A stretch of DNA of 32,002 nt from an uncultured Prevotella sp. (GTDB lineage Bacteria; Bacteroidota; Bacteroidia; Bacteroidales; Bacteroidaceae). Both the position numbers and the translations under genes were made by a program. The stretch spans positions 1 to 32,002 of the forward strand of contig CAMNPN010000082.1 in NCBI GenBank assembly GCA_946548085.1. The letters run 5' to 3'. This document shows, piece after piece, positions 1 through 7,564 of the stretch. Below the pieces are notes generated by a model. It searched no databases, was not told the DNA's origin, and worked only from the letters and a program-made list of their open reading frames with translations. The number at the start of each line of letters is the position of its first letter. Positions within the stretch are counted from its first letter, which is position 1.

Positions 1-1
1 C

Positions 2-406
2 GGCGACATCGACTTCGAGACGCCCGTGCAGCACGACCAGGTCTTCGCCCAGCTGCTGCAGGAGATCCGCCAGGGCGAGCGCTACTGGCTGACGAAGGAC
101 GAGGAGCGACGGCTGATGGAGCACAACCTGCAGTACCAGCGCCTGAACGGCCTCGGCGAGATGCTCATGGCCGTCATCCAGAAGCCACGGACAACGGCTC
201 CTGTCAGCGGTTTACAGGGAAGCGATGAGGGGGAGTGGATGTTACTTAAAGATCTCTCCGCTTTGCTGAAGCAGCACTTCAAGGGATATCGGGAGGACGA
301 GGGCACCTTCCGGAAGATCGGCGCCTACCTCAGCCGTCCGGAGTACAAGTTCCAGAGCAAACACACCAACGTCGGCGTCCTCTACTGGGTGAAGCGGAAG
401 GTGTAA
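2..406 (+). CDS. C-terminal part of a VirE/DUF3874-type protein (partial, runs off the left edge)
   Basis: The frame is open from base 2, so the true start lies outside the window; about 134 residues are visible before the TAA. The segment with QLLQEIRQGERYWLTKDEE followed by a C-terminal block around YLSRPEYKFQSKHTNVGVLY resembles the C-terminal DUF3874 region of Bacteroidetes VirE (primase/helicase-like) proteins, which are common in integrated elements and phage-like islands. The Walker motifs expected upstream are not in the window. GC content is high here and falls sharply after 406, so the next sequence has a different origin. The family call rests on pattern recognition and is moderate; that this is the end of a longer gene is well supported. 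Confidence 0.55.
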   Translation, partial: GDIDFETPVQHDQVFAQLLQEIRQGERYWLTKDEERRLMEHNLQYQRLNGLGEMLMAVIQKPRTTAPVSGLQGSDEGEWMLLKDLSALLKQHFKGYREDEGTFRKIGAYLSRPEYKFQSKHTNVGVLYWVKRKV

Positions 407-484
407 GTGTCGCCGTACCACAATCGTGGTGATAAGATAAATGTTATTTTCCGTAAAAAATTATGGAATATAGAATAATCTGTG

Positions 485-492
485 TATATTTG
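485..492 (+). promoter_or_regulatory. Bacteroidetes -7 box (TATATTTG)
   Basis: TATATTTG followed by CAG matches the TAnnTTTG consensus and sits 37 bases upstream of the ATG at 530. It would drive the ATPase remnant. No convincing -33 element was seen. Confidence 0.5.
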
Positions 493-529
493 CAGCAGAA
501 TTAACAAAGGAAATAGGTTTGTAAACTCC

Positions 530-1075
530 ATGTTGTGGTTTAAGAATTTGGATAGCCGTGAGTTTATTGGACTTGAAACAGCCACGTTCAGTTTAGAGGA
601 TTTTATCATTCAAAATAAGTACGTTGAGGATTTCTCGGAATTCTTGGTAAAGGTGAGTGAGCAGCAATTCAACTTTGTTCCTCCGAAAGAAGGTGACAAG
701 AATCTGTTCTGTGAAATAGGGGGCAATACTATTCCTTTCCAGACAATTGCATCTACAGGAACCACGGCATTAGAACTCCTCTATGTGTGGATTAAGAGAA
801 TGTCTGCTGCATCCTTTGTATTCATTGACGAATTCGACGCGTTCTATCACTTCAAGTTGGCATTTGAGGTATGCAAGCAGTTGTTCAATCTTAATTGTCA
901 GGTGTTCACATCGTCACATAACACCTACCTCATGACAAATGAACTCTTGCGACCAGATTGTAATTTCATCTTACAGAACAATAAGATTAAGCCCTTACAA
1001 AGTTGTACTGACAAAGAATTGAGATTTGGTCATAATATAGAAAAGCTATTCCGTGGAGGTGCATTTGAAGTATGA
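530..1075 (+). pseudogene. AAA/ABC-type ATPase, C-terminal half only (defence-like remnant)
   Basis: The frame is open from 482, but the first ATG downstream of the -7 box is at 530, giving 181 residues. It retains the C-terminal ATPase motifs: a signature-like ASTGTTALELL, a Walker B strand FVFIDEFDAF and an H-loop-like TSSHNTYL. The N-terminal half with the Walker A P-loop, expected in AAA_15/OLD-type ATPases of about 350-450 residues, is absent, so ATPase activity is unlikely. The stop overlaps the ATG of the next ORF (ATGA at 1072), the arrangement of two-gene ATPase plus TOPRIM defence modules. The 30 bases at 777-806 are repeated at 5455-5484. Calling it a truncated remnant is confident; the exact subfamily is not. 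Confidence 0.65.
777..806 (+). repeat. 30-bp direct repeat, copy 1 (inside the ATPase remnant)
   Basis: These 30 bases, beginning TCCTCTATGTGTGG and ending AGAATGTCTG, recur without mismatch at 5455-5484 in the same orientation. In this copy they encode part of the ATPase (LLYVWIKRMS). The flanks diverge immediately on both sides. Confidence 0.9.
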
Positions 1076-1263
1076 TTCTATTCGTATTTGAAGGCAAAGC
1101 CGACAAGACCTATTTCGAGGCTATTAAACGACTTTTCTTTCCCGCGAAGTCGGAAACCTTCCTATGTACATATAATAGTAATATCTATTCCCTCTATACG
1201 AAATTGAAATCTCATGATGCCCTGAAGGAAATGTTGGAGGTCGATACTGTTTCTGTCCTATAG
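1072..1263 (+). pseudogene. TOPRIM-like partner protein, N-terminal fragment
   Basis: Sixty-three residues starting MILFVFEGKADKTYFEAIKR: a hydrophobic strand followed by an acidic-Gly motif and a helix, as at the start of TOPRIM/RloB-like domains that accompany AAA ATPases. The ATG overlaps the ATPase stop by four bases, implying translational coupling. The frame ends at TAG 1261-1263 after DTVSVL, far short of the 150-200 residues such partners normally have, and no clear continuation was seen in the other frames. It is most likely a truncated remnant. The TOPRIM assignment is inferred from the first 20 residues and the neighbour. Confidence 0.5.
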
Positions 1264-1602
1264 TAAATAAAGGCAGTTCCGAGGATTGAGAAAAATCTGG
1301 GTTACGAACTGGCAACGGTTCTCATTTCCTCATTCTGCCGTGATTTGCATATCAAAGAACTCCTGTCGCTGAGCCATCAGCCTGTTTCAATGACTCATTG
1401 TCGGGGGCAAAGGTACAAAAGATGTCAGGAATCATTTCTAAATTATTAAATTTAACATTTCTATCGTCAATATTAATATGCGATGTTGACTCATATAAAA
1501 CTCTGGTAAAACAACTAATAATATTTAAAAGGTATATCAAAAAACCGATTTCAGCAAAAAAGTAGTTAACTTTGCATTCAAATTTTTAGATGACCACATT
1601 AT
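1264..1602. other. Gene-free AT-rich stretch between the ATPase/TOPRIM remnant and the methyltransferase
   Basis: No supported gene in 339 bases. A -7-like box faces left (CAAAGGTA on the plus strand at 1408-1415), but no intact ORF follows it, so it may be the orphaned promoter of a lost gene. The right end, from about 1420, is very AT-rich and carries the methyltransferase promoter. Confidence 0.5.
1567..1574 (+). promoter_or_regulatory. -7 box of the restriction-modification operon (TAACTTTG)
   Basis: TAACTTTG followed by CA fits TAnnTTTG and lies 28 bases upstream of the methyltransferase ATG. The -33 region is only T-rich, without a clear TTTG. Confidence 0.6.
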
Positions 1603-3486
1603 ATGGCAGAAAAGAAAGAATTCCTTCATGGCAAAAAGCCTGTGACTTTCGTTGACCTCTTCGCAGGAGCGGGAGGTATCAGCGAGGGATTCATGCAGGC
1701 ATACACTGACCACAATTATTACGACTTTGTGCTGGCCAGCGACATCAATGAGAATTGTGAGCTGACCCACCGCGTGAGATATAATGAACAACTTGGACTT
1801 GATACAAAATTTATCACCGAGGATATTATGTCGCCAACATTCCTTGCAGATTTGCAAAAGGCTCTGAACGGCAAGCAGGTGGATGTGGTGACGGGTGGTC
1901 CCAGTTGCCAGTCGTTTAGTTTGTCTGGGCGGCGCAAGCGATTCGACAAGCGCGATGGCTTATTTAACCATTACCTGAAAGTCATCCGCGCTCTCCGTCC
2001 TAAATACTTTGTCATGGAGAACGTAAAAGGATTGTTGACTAAGGACAATGGCCGTTTCAAGGTGGAGATAATGCGCGAAATGCGTTCCATCATCGATGAC
2101 AAAGGTGTTGGCAGTTTCTTAGAGTTTGCCGACAGCCTGTTAAAAAAGTCAACTTCTTCATTTCTCGCCAGTGCCTTCCTCGTCAAACTGCAGATGGAAA
2201 TCACTGGTGATGAGGAAAAGGCCAATGGCTACAAGGAACAATTCTTTGACCTGCTTGACTCGCAACTGCGCAATGTCACGCGCCAAATAGACTATCGCAT
2301 TAGCAAATCGAACCGTTACATCAGCACTATTCGCCACGGTATTTACATGTTGCGCCGCAATGAACAGCGTGAGCGCATCACCGCTGACATCATTAACGAG
2401 AAAACTGTCTCAAACATCGATAATGACCTGTTTGCCGATAAGTTTAACGAGTTCCTTGCAGCAATCTCTGATGAGAATATCACAGCCAGCATCATTAAGT
2501 CAATAGATCAGGTGGAAGACCTAAAAAAAGCGGGCGAAGATGCTGAAGATTTAAAGAAAGCCGTAGACCTTTATTCTTTCTCGCTCGATGAATGCTTCGA
2601 CGAGTTAAGCAAGATGGCAAGGGACAAGAAGCAAGGGAAAGAATACGATGAGATAATGTCAAAGTTGCGACTATACAATGTTGAGCAGATGGTGCTGCTT
2701 TCGTCTGACTATGGTGTTCCTCAGAACCGTGAGCGTGTGGTTTTCATCGGAAGCCGCAACGATCAGAAGCCAATCAAGGGAGTGCCCGCCACGGTTAAGA
2801 AGGAAGAGAAGGTAACGGTCTATGAGGCAATTTCCGACCTCGATTTCATTGGCAACGGGGAAGTGAGGACTACTTATGCCACACCTGAGCCTCATCCTGA
2901 ATTGGATAGTTTGATAAAACAGCGCAAAGTGGATGGTGAGATTTCTTGTGATAGTCAGGCGCACACCTTCGCAGAATGGTCGAAGATGGGAAGACTTTCA
3001 CACCGCTTTGACTTTGAATGCCAGCCTTTCTATGTCAGAGATAAGGAAGATTTGAATAGCAAGATGAATATGGAAACTGCCGAGCTGTTCAACCATCAGA
3101 CTAGCGCACAAAATGACACCGTAATGCGTCGTTTACAGGTTATCGCCCAGTGCGGCGGCTACACTGACGAGTGCAAGGCCAAACTGAAAGAACTTGGACT
3201 CGAATCGCAGAAGCGTAATTATTTCGTTCTGAAACCCGACGCACAAAGCCCTACGGTCGTTACTATGCCCGATGATTTCATACATTACTCTCGCTATCGT
3301 GCCATGACTGTCCGCGAAATGGCACGTTTGCAGTCCTTTGATGATTCTTTTGTGTTCCAAGGCAAACGTCAGACTGGGGGTGACAAACGCAAAAGCGAGA
3401 TACCACAATACACACTCGTCGGCAATGCGGTTCCACCCCTTATGTCACGAGCCATTGGAAACGAAATCCTAAAAAACATCGAATAG
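1603..3486 (+). CDS. DNA (cytosine-5) methyltransferase of a type II R-M system
   Basis: 627 residues with the ordered C5-MTase motifs. Motif I is FVDLFAGAGGISEGF (16-30, SAM binding). Motif IV is GGPSCQSFS (98-106) with catalytic Cys102. Motif VI is MENV (138-141). Motif VIII is QNRERVVFIG, and motif X, LVGNAVPP, lies near the C terminus. It transfers a methyl group to C5 of cytosine and protects the host from the nuclease encoded four bases downstream. Two oddities: the usual PPCQ loop reads PSCQ, and about 200 mostly helical, charged residues are inserted between motifs VI and VIII, making it much longer than ordinary 330-420 residue enzymes. The ATG is chosen because it follows the -7 box and precedes motif I by 15 residues. 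Its target cannot be read from the sequence. Confidence 0.95.
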   Translation: MAEKKEFLHGKKPVTFVDLFAGAGGISEGFMQAYTDHNYYDFVLASDINENCELTHRVRYNEQLGLDTKFITEDIMSPTFLADLQKALNGKQVDVVTGGPSCQSFSLSGRRKRFDKRDGLFNHYLKVIRALRPKYFVMENVKGLLTKDNGRFKVEIMREMRSIIDDKGVGSFLEFADSLLKKSTSSFLASAFLVKLQMEITGDEEKANGYKEQFFDLLDSQLRNVTRQIDYRISKSNRYISTIRHGIYMLRRNEQRERITADIINEKTVSNIDNDLFADKFNEFLAAISDENITASIIKSIDQVEDLKKAGEDAEDLKKAVDLYSFSLDECFDELSKMARDKKQGKEYDEIMSKLRLYNVEQMVLLSSDYGVPQNRERVVFIGSRNDQKPIKGVPATVKKEEKVTVYEAISDLDFIGNGEVRTTYATPEPHPELDSLIKQRKVDGEISCDSQAHTFAEWSKMGRLSHRFDFECQPFYVRDKEDLNSKMNMETAELFNHQTSAQNDTVMRRLQVIAQCGGYTDECKAKLKELGLESQKRNYFVLKPDAQSPTVVTMPDDFIHYSRYRAMTVREMARLQSFDDSFVFQGKRQTGGDKRKSEIPQYTLVGNAVPPLMSRAIGNEILKNIE

Positions 3487-3489
3487 CCT

Positions 3490-4701
3490 ATGATACACAT
3501 GCGCGAGTTCAACGCCTTTGAGGCAAAGAATGTAAGATTTCTTGTGAATAAGCAAGTAGCCTACGCTACGATTCAAATCACAGAGACTGGATTCAAGAAA
3601 AGCATTCTTGATGCAACAGCACCAGTACGAACATACTTTATTGAGAAATGTATCCACGATTATGAAGACCAACCACAAGGTCCAGAACACAAAAAGTATG
3701 TTGATACATTTATCCTAACCGATTTGGAGCAGCATAAGACACAATCATCACTTTATCGGCCTGTTACCAAGAAAGGAGATCCGCGTATGTGGGTAGCCCG
3801 AATTAAAGAGTTTATCAATCCCAACGAAATATTTGCCCTAATAGCCTATGGGAAGAAACTATATGTCATCAACCTCTCACAGATAGACATAGAACGCTCA
3901 TACAATTCTCGGTTAGAGAATCCCATCCGTGATTTGATAAATGCCATACACGGTCAAGCAACATCCATTTCCGACGAACTTCTTGGAATGATTCGCAACA
4001 GAATGAGCGACTGGATTCCTTCCGAGATTTTGGCTGATACAGGTATTGGTCGCACAGTTGAAACGGTGCTCGGCATCCCTATGAACGATTCCAAGCAGCC
4101 TGACTACAAAGGCATAGAACTGAAAAGCAAACGAGAAAAGGCCAACGTCAGAAGCAATCTTTTTACACAATCTCCAAATTGGCCTTTGAGCAAGCTGAAA
4201 AGCGGTAAGGCAATCGTTGACCGTTACGGCTATATTCCCGATGGATATACCCACAAATGTCTGCACGTAACACTTTCTGCTTTGAAACCTAATCCGCAGG
4301 GATTAGGGCTGAATGTGGACTATGGAAAAGACTGGCTCGAAGCGAATGAATATTCGCTAACGGCAAATGATGAAGGAATCTATAAGAAACTGAACGATGT
4401 ATCTGTTTGGCAACTCATGGACTTGCACGAACGTCTGCTAACCAAGCATCATGAAACATTCTGGATAGACGTTGACACTCGTATTATTCGAGACCACGAA
4501 TATTTCCGGGTGACAACAATCGATCATACAAAGAACCCCATTCCTTCGCAGTTCGACATCTTGTTAGAGCAGGGCAAGATAACCGTCGATTTCTTGCTGT
4601 GTCGTGACTCTGGCGGTGATACCTATTCGTTCAAGGTTGGAAAGAAAGACCGCGCACTGCTATTTCCTGAGAGCGAGACGTACATTATCAATGCAATATA
4701 A
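3490..4701 (+). CDS. Type II restriction endonuclease, MvaI/BcnI-like
   Basis: 403 residues. The region GRTVETVLGIP (187-197) followed by PDYKGIELKSK (204-214) matches the active site of the MvaI/BcnI family: a PD-(D/E)xK-type centre with Asp205, Glu210 and Lys212 in the D-x4-E-x-K spacing. Known family members are monomeric enzymes that cut CC(W/S)GG-type sites and are about 240 residues long; the roughly 150 residues in front of the active-site domain here are extra and unassigned. It starts three bases after the methyltransferase stop (a second ATG lies at 3499), so the pair is a co-transcribed R-M unit. No disruption was seen, so it is probably active. A CCNGG-like target is inferred from family only. 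Confidence 0.85.
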   Translation: MIHMREFNAFEAKNVRFLVNKQVAYATIQITETGFKKSILDATAPVRTYFIEKCIHDYEDQPQGPEHKKYVDTFILTDLEQHKTQSSLYRPVTKKGDPRMWVARIKEFINPNEIFALIAYGKKLYVINLSQIDIERSYNSRLENPIRDLINAIHGQATSISDELLGMIRNRMSDWIPSEILADTGIGRTVETVLGIPMNDSKQPDYKGIELKSKREKANVRSNLFTQSPNWPLSKLKSGKAIVDRYGYIPDGYTHKCLHVTLSALKPNPQGLGLNVDYGKDWLEANEYSLTANDEGIYKKLNDVSVWQLMDLHERLLTKHHETFWIDVDTRIIRDHEYFRVTTIDHTKNPIPSQFDILLEQGKITVDFLLCRDSGGDTYSFKVGKKDRALLFPESETYIINAI

Positions 4702-4704
4702 GAC

Positions 4705-4959
4705 ATGAAGAAGAATAGATGGTTGTATTATACCGTTGGGGTCGCAGCATTACCAATAGCCATAAGGATAATTGTCTTCCTTCTCATGGCGAAACAGGAC
4801 TTATCGGTGTTGGTTAACGCTGTTGATTTCGTCTATTTCGGCTTAACTCTAAATTTGTCGAATATGAACGAGTTGAACAGCCTGCGAATCAAGAAAAGAC
4901 ATAAGGCGATAAGTGAGAATGACAGGGAAAAACTATCCAGTTGGTCAATATTCCATTAG
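4705..4959 (+). CDS. Short membrane protein next to the R-M genes, possibly truncated
   Basis: 84 residues starting three bases after the nuclease stop. Two hydrophobic segments are visible (about residues 8-29 and 34-52), followed by a charged tail containing RIKKRHKAISENDREKL. The ORF ends abruptly at SIFH, immediately before sequence that belongs to an hsdS fragment, so a longer original protein may have been cut by recombination at about 4955-4985. No function is recognised. Its position suggests an accessory of the R-M operon, but this may be a passenger. Confidence 0.5.
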   Translation: MKKNRWLYYTVGVAALPIAIRIIVFLLMAKQDLSVLVNAVDFVYFGLTLNLSNMNELNSLRIKKRHKAISENDREKLSSWSIFH

Positions 4960-4984
4960 AAACTCCCGTAGAAAACCCTAATAA

Positions 4985-5254
4985 CATAATATACATCCTG
5001 ACTTTTTAACAATAGTATTGCGTTCAAATATGGTGCTTGCCCAAACAAAGCATCTAATGACAAGTAATACATTGCCAAGATTACAAACAACCGACATAGA
5101 CAAATTGACAATCCCTTGTCCTGATATGGAAATACAGGAAAAGATTGTAAGTATGGTTTCTATGACTAAAAATATTGCGAAACAACTTCAAAAAGAGGGA
5201 AATGTATTGTTAGAAGAAGCAAAACAAAAAGTAGAATCATTAATTATTGGGTAG
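4985..5254 (+). pseudogene. hsdS: 3' fragment of hsdS (type I restriction specificity subunit)
   Basis: The frame is open from 4985 and lacks an upstream start; an internal TTG at 5018 and ATG at 5030 exist. The translation shows the end of an HsdS target-recognition domain, SNTLPRLQTTDIDKLTIPCP, followed by the conserved dimerising helix with EIQEKIV and a C-terminal coiled coil to LIIG. A complete HsdS has about 400 residues and two such units; here only about 90 residues of the last unit remain, without hsdM or hsdR. It is a remnant left by recombination, since HsdS genes are frequent targets of phase-variable shuffling. The homology begins within 30 bases of the stop of the preceding membrane ORF. 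Confidence 0.75.
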
Positions 5255-5256
5255 TT

Positions 5257-5490
5257 ATGCTAAGATTGGAAGGTATTATATATAAGACATTTGCTAATTA
5301 TGTCGTGCTGCGTGGCTTTGCTGAGATTAGCGATTTAGCAGCAATAAACCACAGAGAAAACTGGGGAGAAAAGTACGCGGGAAAATGCCCAGAAAAGAGA
5401 AAAGTAGCCAGAAAAGTAGCCAGAAAAGTGGCCAGAAAACGGCCAGAAAAAAATTCCTCTATGTGTGGATTAAGAGAATGTCTGTTGTAA
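5257..5490 (+). CDS. Small basic ORF with KVAR repeats, probably a gene remnant
   Basis: 77 residues starting three bases after the hsdS stop. Residues up to about 40 show no recognised domain. They are followed by NWGEKYAGKCPEKRKVARK and more KVARK units encoded by a 12-bp tandem repeat. Similar short W/G/EK-rich repeats occur in linkers of Bacteroidetes ATP-binding transcription regulators of the AlbA/Fic neighbourhood type, so this could be a relic of one, but that is weak. Its last 11 codons read out of frame through the second copy of the 30-bp ATPase repeat, which argues that the C-terminus is a recombination product rather than selected protein. Confidence 0.3.
   Translation: MLRLEGIIYKTFANYVVLRGFAEISDLAAINHRENWGEKYAGKCPEKRKVARKVARKVARKRPEKNSSMCGLRECLL
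5404..5450 (+). repeat. 12-bp tandem repeat (GTAGCCAGAAAA, about four units)
   Basis: Units at 5404-5415, 5416-5427 and 5428-5439 (one A-to-G change) plus an 11-base unit at 5440-5450; a degenerate CCCAGAAAA precedes them. The loss of one base in the last unit shifts the frame relative to the first three. Slippage between units would add or remove four codons. Confidence 0.8.
5455..5484 (+). repeat. 30-bp direct repeat, copy 2 (far end of the defence island)
   Basis: Exact copy of 777-806 in the same orientation, directly after the 12-bp repeat and 79 bases before the 3' end of the metallophosphoesterase gene. The reading frame of the ATPase is not maintained here. Confidence 0.9.
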
Positions 5491-5562
5491 TTTGCCTTCA
5501 GCTTGGGGGCGAAACTACGGAAGGAAAAGAACGAGTTGGTTAGTGCCACTACCCAACTGAAA

Positions 5563-6744
5563 CTAACGGCCGTTATCCCGTTGCCCGCAGCGGAGGGTGA
5601 GGACGACGATCTCGCCAATGGCACCAAAGCGGAAGGGAATGAGACCACCAAGACCTGCAGTGACAAAGAGGGATTGTTCTCCTTCAGTGTACCAGTCATT
5701 GAACTCCCTGCCTAAGAGTGACATCGGACTCCAGCCAAAGATGGCAAACTGCATTCTGTGGGTATGGCCGCTGAGGGTGAGTTGGGTGCGGCCGTCAGGA
5801 ATAATCTTACGTTTCCAGGAAGAGGGGTCGTGCTCGAGAATGACGACAAACGAGCCTGGCTGTATGCCTTTCAGTGTCTTCTTGATATCGCCCTTCTGCG
5901 GAAAGCGGATGCCGTCGCCATCGTTCTCCATACCAGCGATGACGATGCTGCTCTTGCCACGATTGATGTAGCGGTGCTCATTCATTAGCAGCGTCCAGCC
6001 CATCTGTCGCTCCAGGCTCATGGTCTCTCGGCAGTTGGCTACCTTCTTGGCGGTATTGCCGCGGATATAGTCGCCATAGTCGTGATTGCCGAGTACGGAG
6101 AAAACCCCGTCTTTGGCTTTCAGTCCGCTAAGGGCGTCCAGATGACGGTAGATCTCCTGCGGCTCCGCGTTCTGAATGTCGCCAGTGAAGACGATCATGT
6201 CAGGCTTTTGGGCATTGATGCTTTCGACGGCACGTTTGAGTACGTCCTCGTTCCGCCCTGTATATGATCCCACGTGTGCATCGGAGAAGAGCACAATCTT
6301 ATAGCCGTCGAAGGCTTTGGGGAGCGCAGGGGAGGTGTAGGTCTGACGGTTTGTCTCCAGCTTGTTGAAGCCGATAAACGACCCCCAGAGCACGATATAC
6401 CAAATGACGGGTACGCAGAGGATGCCTATGAGATTACCGAGATTCTTGCGTGTCCGAAACAATTTGCAGCATCCCAGTCCCACTACGGAGCAAAGCATGA
6501 ACAAGGCCTTTGGCACCGCGATGAGTCCGAGCAACAGCAGGTAGACATACAGGACGTTGGGATTGTCGGGGATGAAGTTCTTCTCGTAAGTCAGTTTGAT
6601 GGTATATGCCACCAGTATGATTGAGGGAATCCAGCGTAGCAGGCGTTGCTCACCACGAAGTTTATGACGCCAGTAGTGCAGGTCGAGATAGAGGTCGGGA
6701 ATGAGAATCAGAAGTAGGAATAAATAGGGTGCTCTTGCTATCAT
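5563..6744 (-). CDS. Membrane-anchored metallophosphoesterase
   Basis: 393 residues. The N-terminal 130 residues contain about four hydrophobic segments (roughly 4-22, 38-54, 63-82, 107-127). The catalytic domain follows with the calcineurin-like signature in order: FSDAHVGS (153-160), TGDIQN (187-192), GNHDYG (219-224), LEHDP (303-307) and SGHTHRM (325-331). These residues bind a dinuclear metal centre for phosphoester hydrolysis. This architecture resembles YaeI/YkuE-like enzymes that act at the membrane surface; the substrate is unknown. Its ATG overlaps the stop of the acyltransferase gene by four bases (ATGA), so it is the translationally coupled last gene of a three-gene operon. An involvement in lipid or lipid-carrier turnover is inferred from the neighbours only. 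Confidence 0.85.
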   Translation of the reverse strand: MIARAPYLFLLLILIPDLYLDLHYWRHKLRGEQRLLRWIPSIILVAYTIKLTYEKNFIPDNPNVLYVYLLLLGLIAVPKALFMLCSVVGLGCCKLFRTRKNLGNLIGILCVPVIWYIVLWGSFIGFNKLETNRQTYTSPALPKAFDGYKIVLFSDAHVGSYTGRNEDVLKRAVESINAQKPDMIVFTGDIQNAEPQEIYRHLDALSGLKAKDGVFSVLGNHDYGDYIRGNTAKKVANCRETMSLERQMGWTLLMNEHRYINRGKSSIVIAGMENDGDGIRFPQKGDIKKTLKGIQPGSFVVILEHDPSSWKRKIIPDGRTQLTLSGHTHRMQFAIFGWSPMSLLGREFNDWYTEGEQSLFVTAGLGGLIPFRFGAIGEIVVLTLRCGQRDNGR

Positions 6745-7505
6745 TGGTCGGGGTTTTCGATGTATCCTTGATATTCCTCAACGAGCCCACTCATAATCGT
6801 GTCGTAGGCCTTCTTGCGGGCGTTCTCTACATTCTCAGGTCCCTTGCTGATGGGGTGGATGGGCTCGTGGATGGTCAGGCGGAGCGGATGCCAGTTGATG
6901 AGGTTGATGAATCCTCTGGTACGGGGCAGGATGTCGAAGGAACCGTTGATGGTCAGCGGCACGACGGATAGCTGCAGCTCGTCGGCCAGCGCGAAGGCTC
7001 CTTTCCTGAAGATACCCATGTGGCCTGTAAACGTGCGGGCACCCTCTGGGAACACTGTCACACTATATCCCTCCTGTAGTATCTCGCGGGCTGTGTCATA
7101 GGTTTTCTTGATCTTCTTAGGACCACTCTTGTCGACGAAGATCTGGTGCGACTTGCGACAGGCATAGCCGAGAAAAGGGATGCGCCCCAGCTGGTGCTTC
7201 ATCATCCACTTGAAGTTGCGGCCCAGATAGCCATAGATGAGGAAGATATCGAAGATGCCTTGGTGGTTGGCCACAAACACATAGCTGCGGCCTTTCTCCA
7301 GATGCTCGCTGCCTTCCACCGTGACGGGTATCAGGAGCGTCTTGAGGATAACCTTTGCCCACCACCGTCCTGGGTAGTAGCCCCAAAAATGGCCATTGCC
7401 GACCGTTGTGCCGATGCCCACCTCGATAGCGGTGACTATCGTCATAATCACCAGCACAGGCAGCCCCACAATTATCTGATATATTCTGTAGAATAGTGTA
7501 ATCAT
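6741..7505 (-). CDS. plsC: 1-acyl-sn-glycerol-3-phosphate acyltransferase (PlsC family)
   Basis: 254 residues from the ATG at 7503-7505. The frame is open further upstream to 7595, but that would run into the glycosyltransferase gene and adds a non-family extension, whereas MITLFYRIY gives the usual N-terminal membrane helix. Motif I, NHQGIFD (80-86, the HX4D catalytic pair), and motif III, FPEGAR (152-157), are clear; the latter has A instead of the common T. The family transfers an acyl chain to lysophosphatidic acid to make phosphatidic acid at the inner membrane. It sits between the polyprenol-phosphate glycosyltransferase and the metallophosphoesterase on the same strand. Substrate specificity (phospholipid versus ornithine-lipid type) cannot be decided from sequence. 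Confidence 0.85.
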   Translation of the reverse strand: MITLFYRIYQIIVGLPVLVIMTIVTAIEVGIGTTVGNGHFWGYYPGRWWAKVILKTLLIPVTVEGSEHLEKGRSYVFVANHQGIFDIFLIYGYLGRNFKWMMKHQLGRIPFLGYACRKSHQIFVDKSGPKKIKKTYDTAREILQEGYSVTVFPEGARTFTGHMGIFRKGAFALADELQLSVVPLTINGSFDILPRTRGFINLINWHPLRLTIHEPIHPISKGPENVENARKKAYDTIMSGLVEEYQGYIENPDQ

Positions 7506-7557
7506 CTGTAAACTGTCAACCTTTAACAGTAATCGTCTGTAAACCGTAAAACCTTTA
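7505..7557 (-). repeat. Imperfect direct repeat in the 59-bp gap between glycosyltransferase and plsC
   Basis: Two near-identical units, TCTGTAAACTGTCAACCTTT at 7505-7524 and TCTGTAAACCGTAAAACC at 7536-7553, both running on into TTTA. They make up most of the intergenic gap. Similar short repeats are frequent between Bacteroidales genes; no function can be assigned. Confidence 0.6.
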
Positions 7558-7564
7558 GCTCGTG

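Noticed and set aside
530..1263. A functional PARIS-like or OLD-like ATPase plus TOPRIM defence system
   Set aside because: The ATPase lacks its P-loop half and the TOPRIM partner stops after 63 codons; only the layout recalls such systems.
1264..1602. Insertion-sequence remnant
   Set aside because: A leftward promoter-like box is present, but no transposase motif or terminal inverted repeat could be identified.
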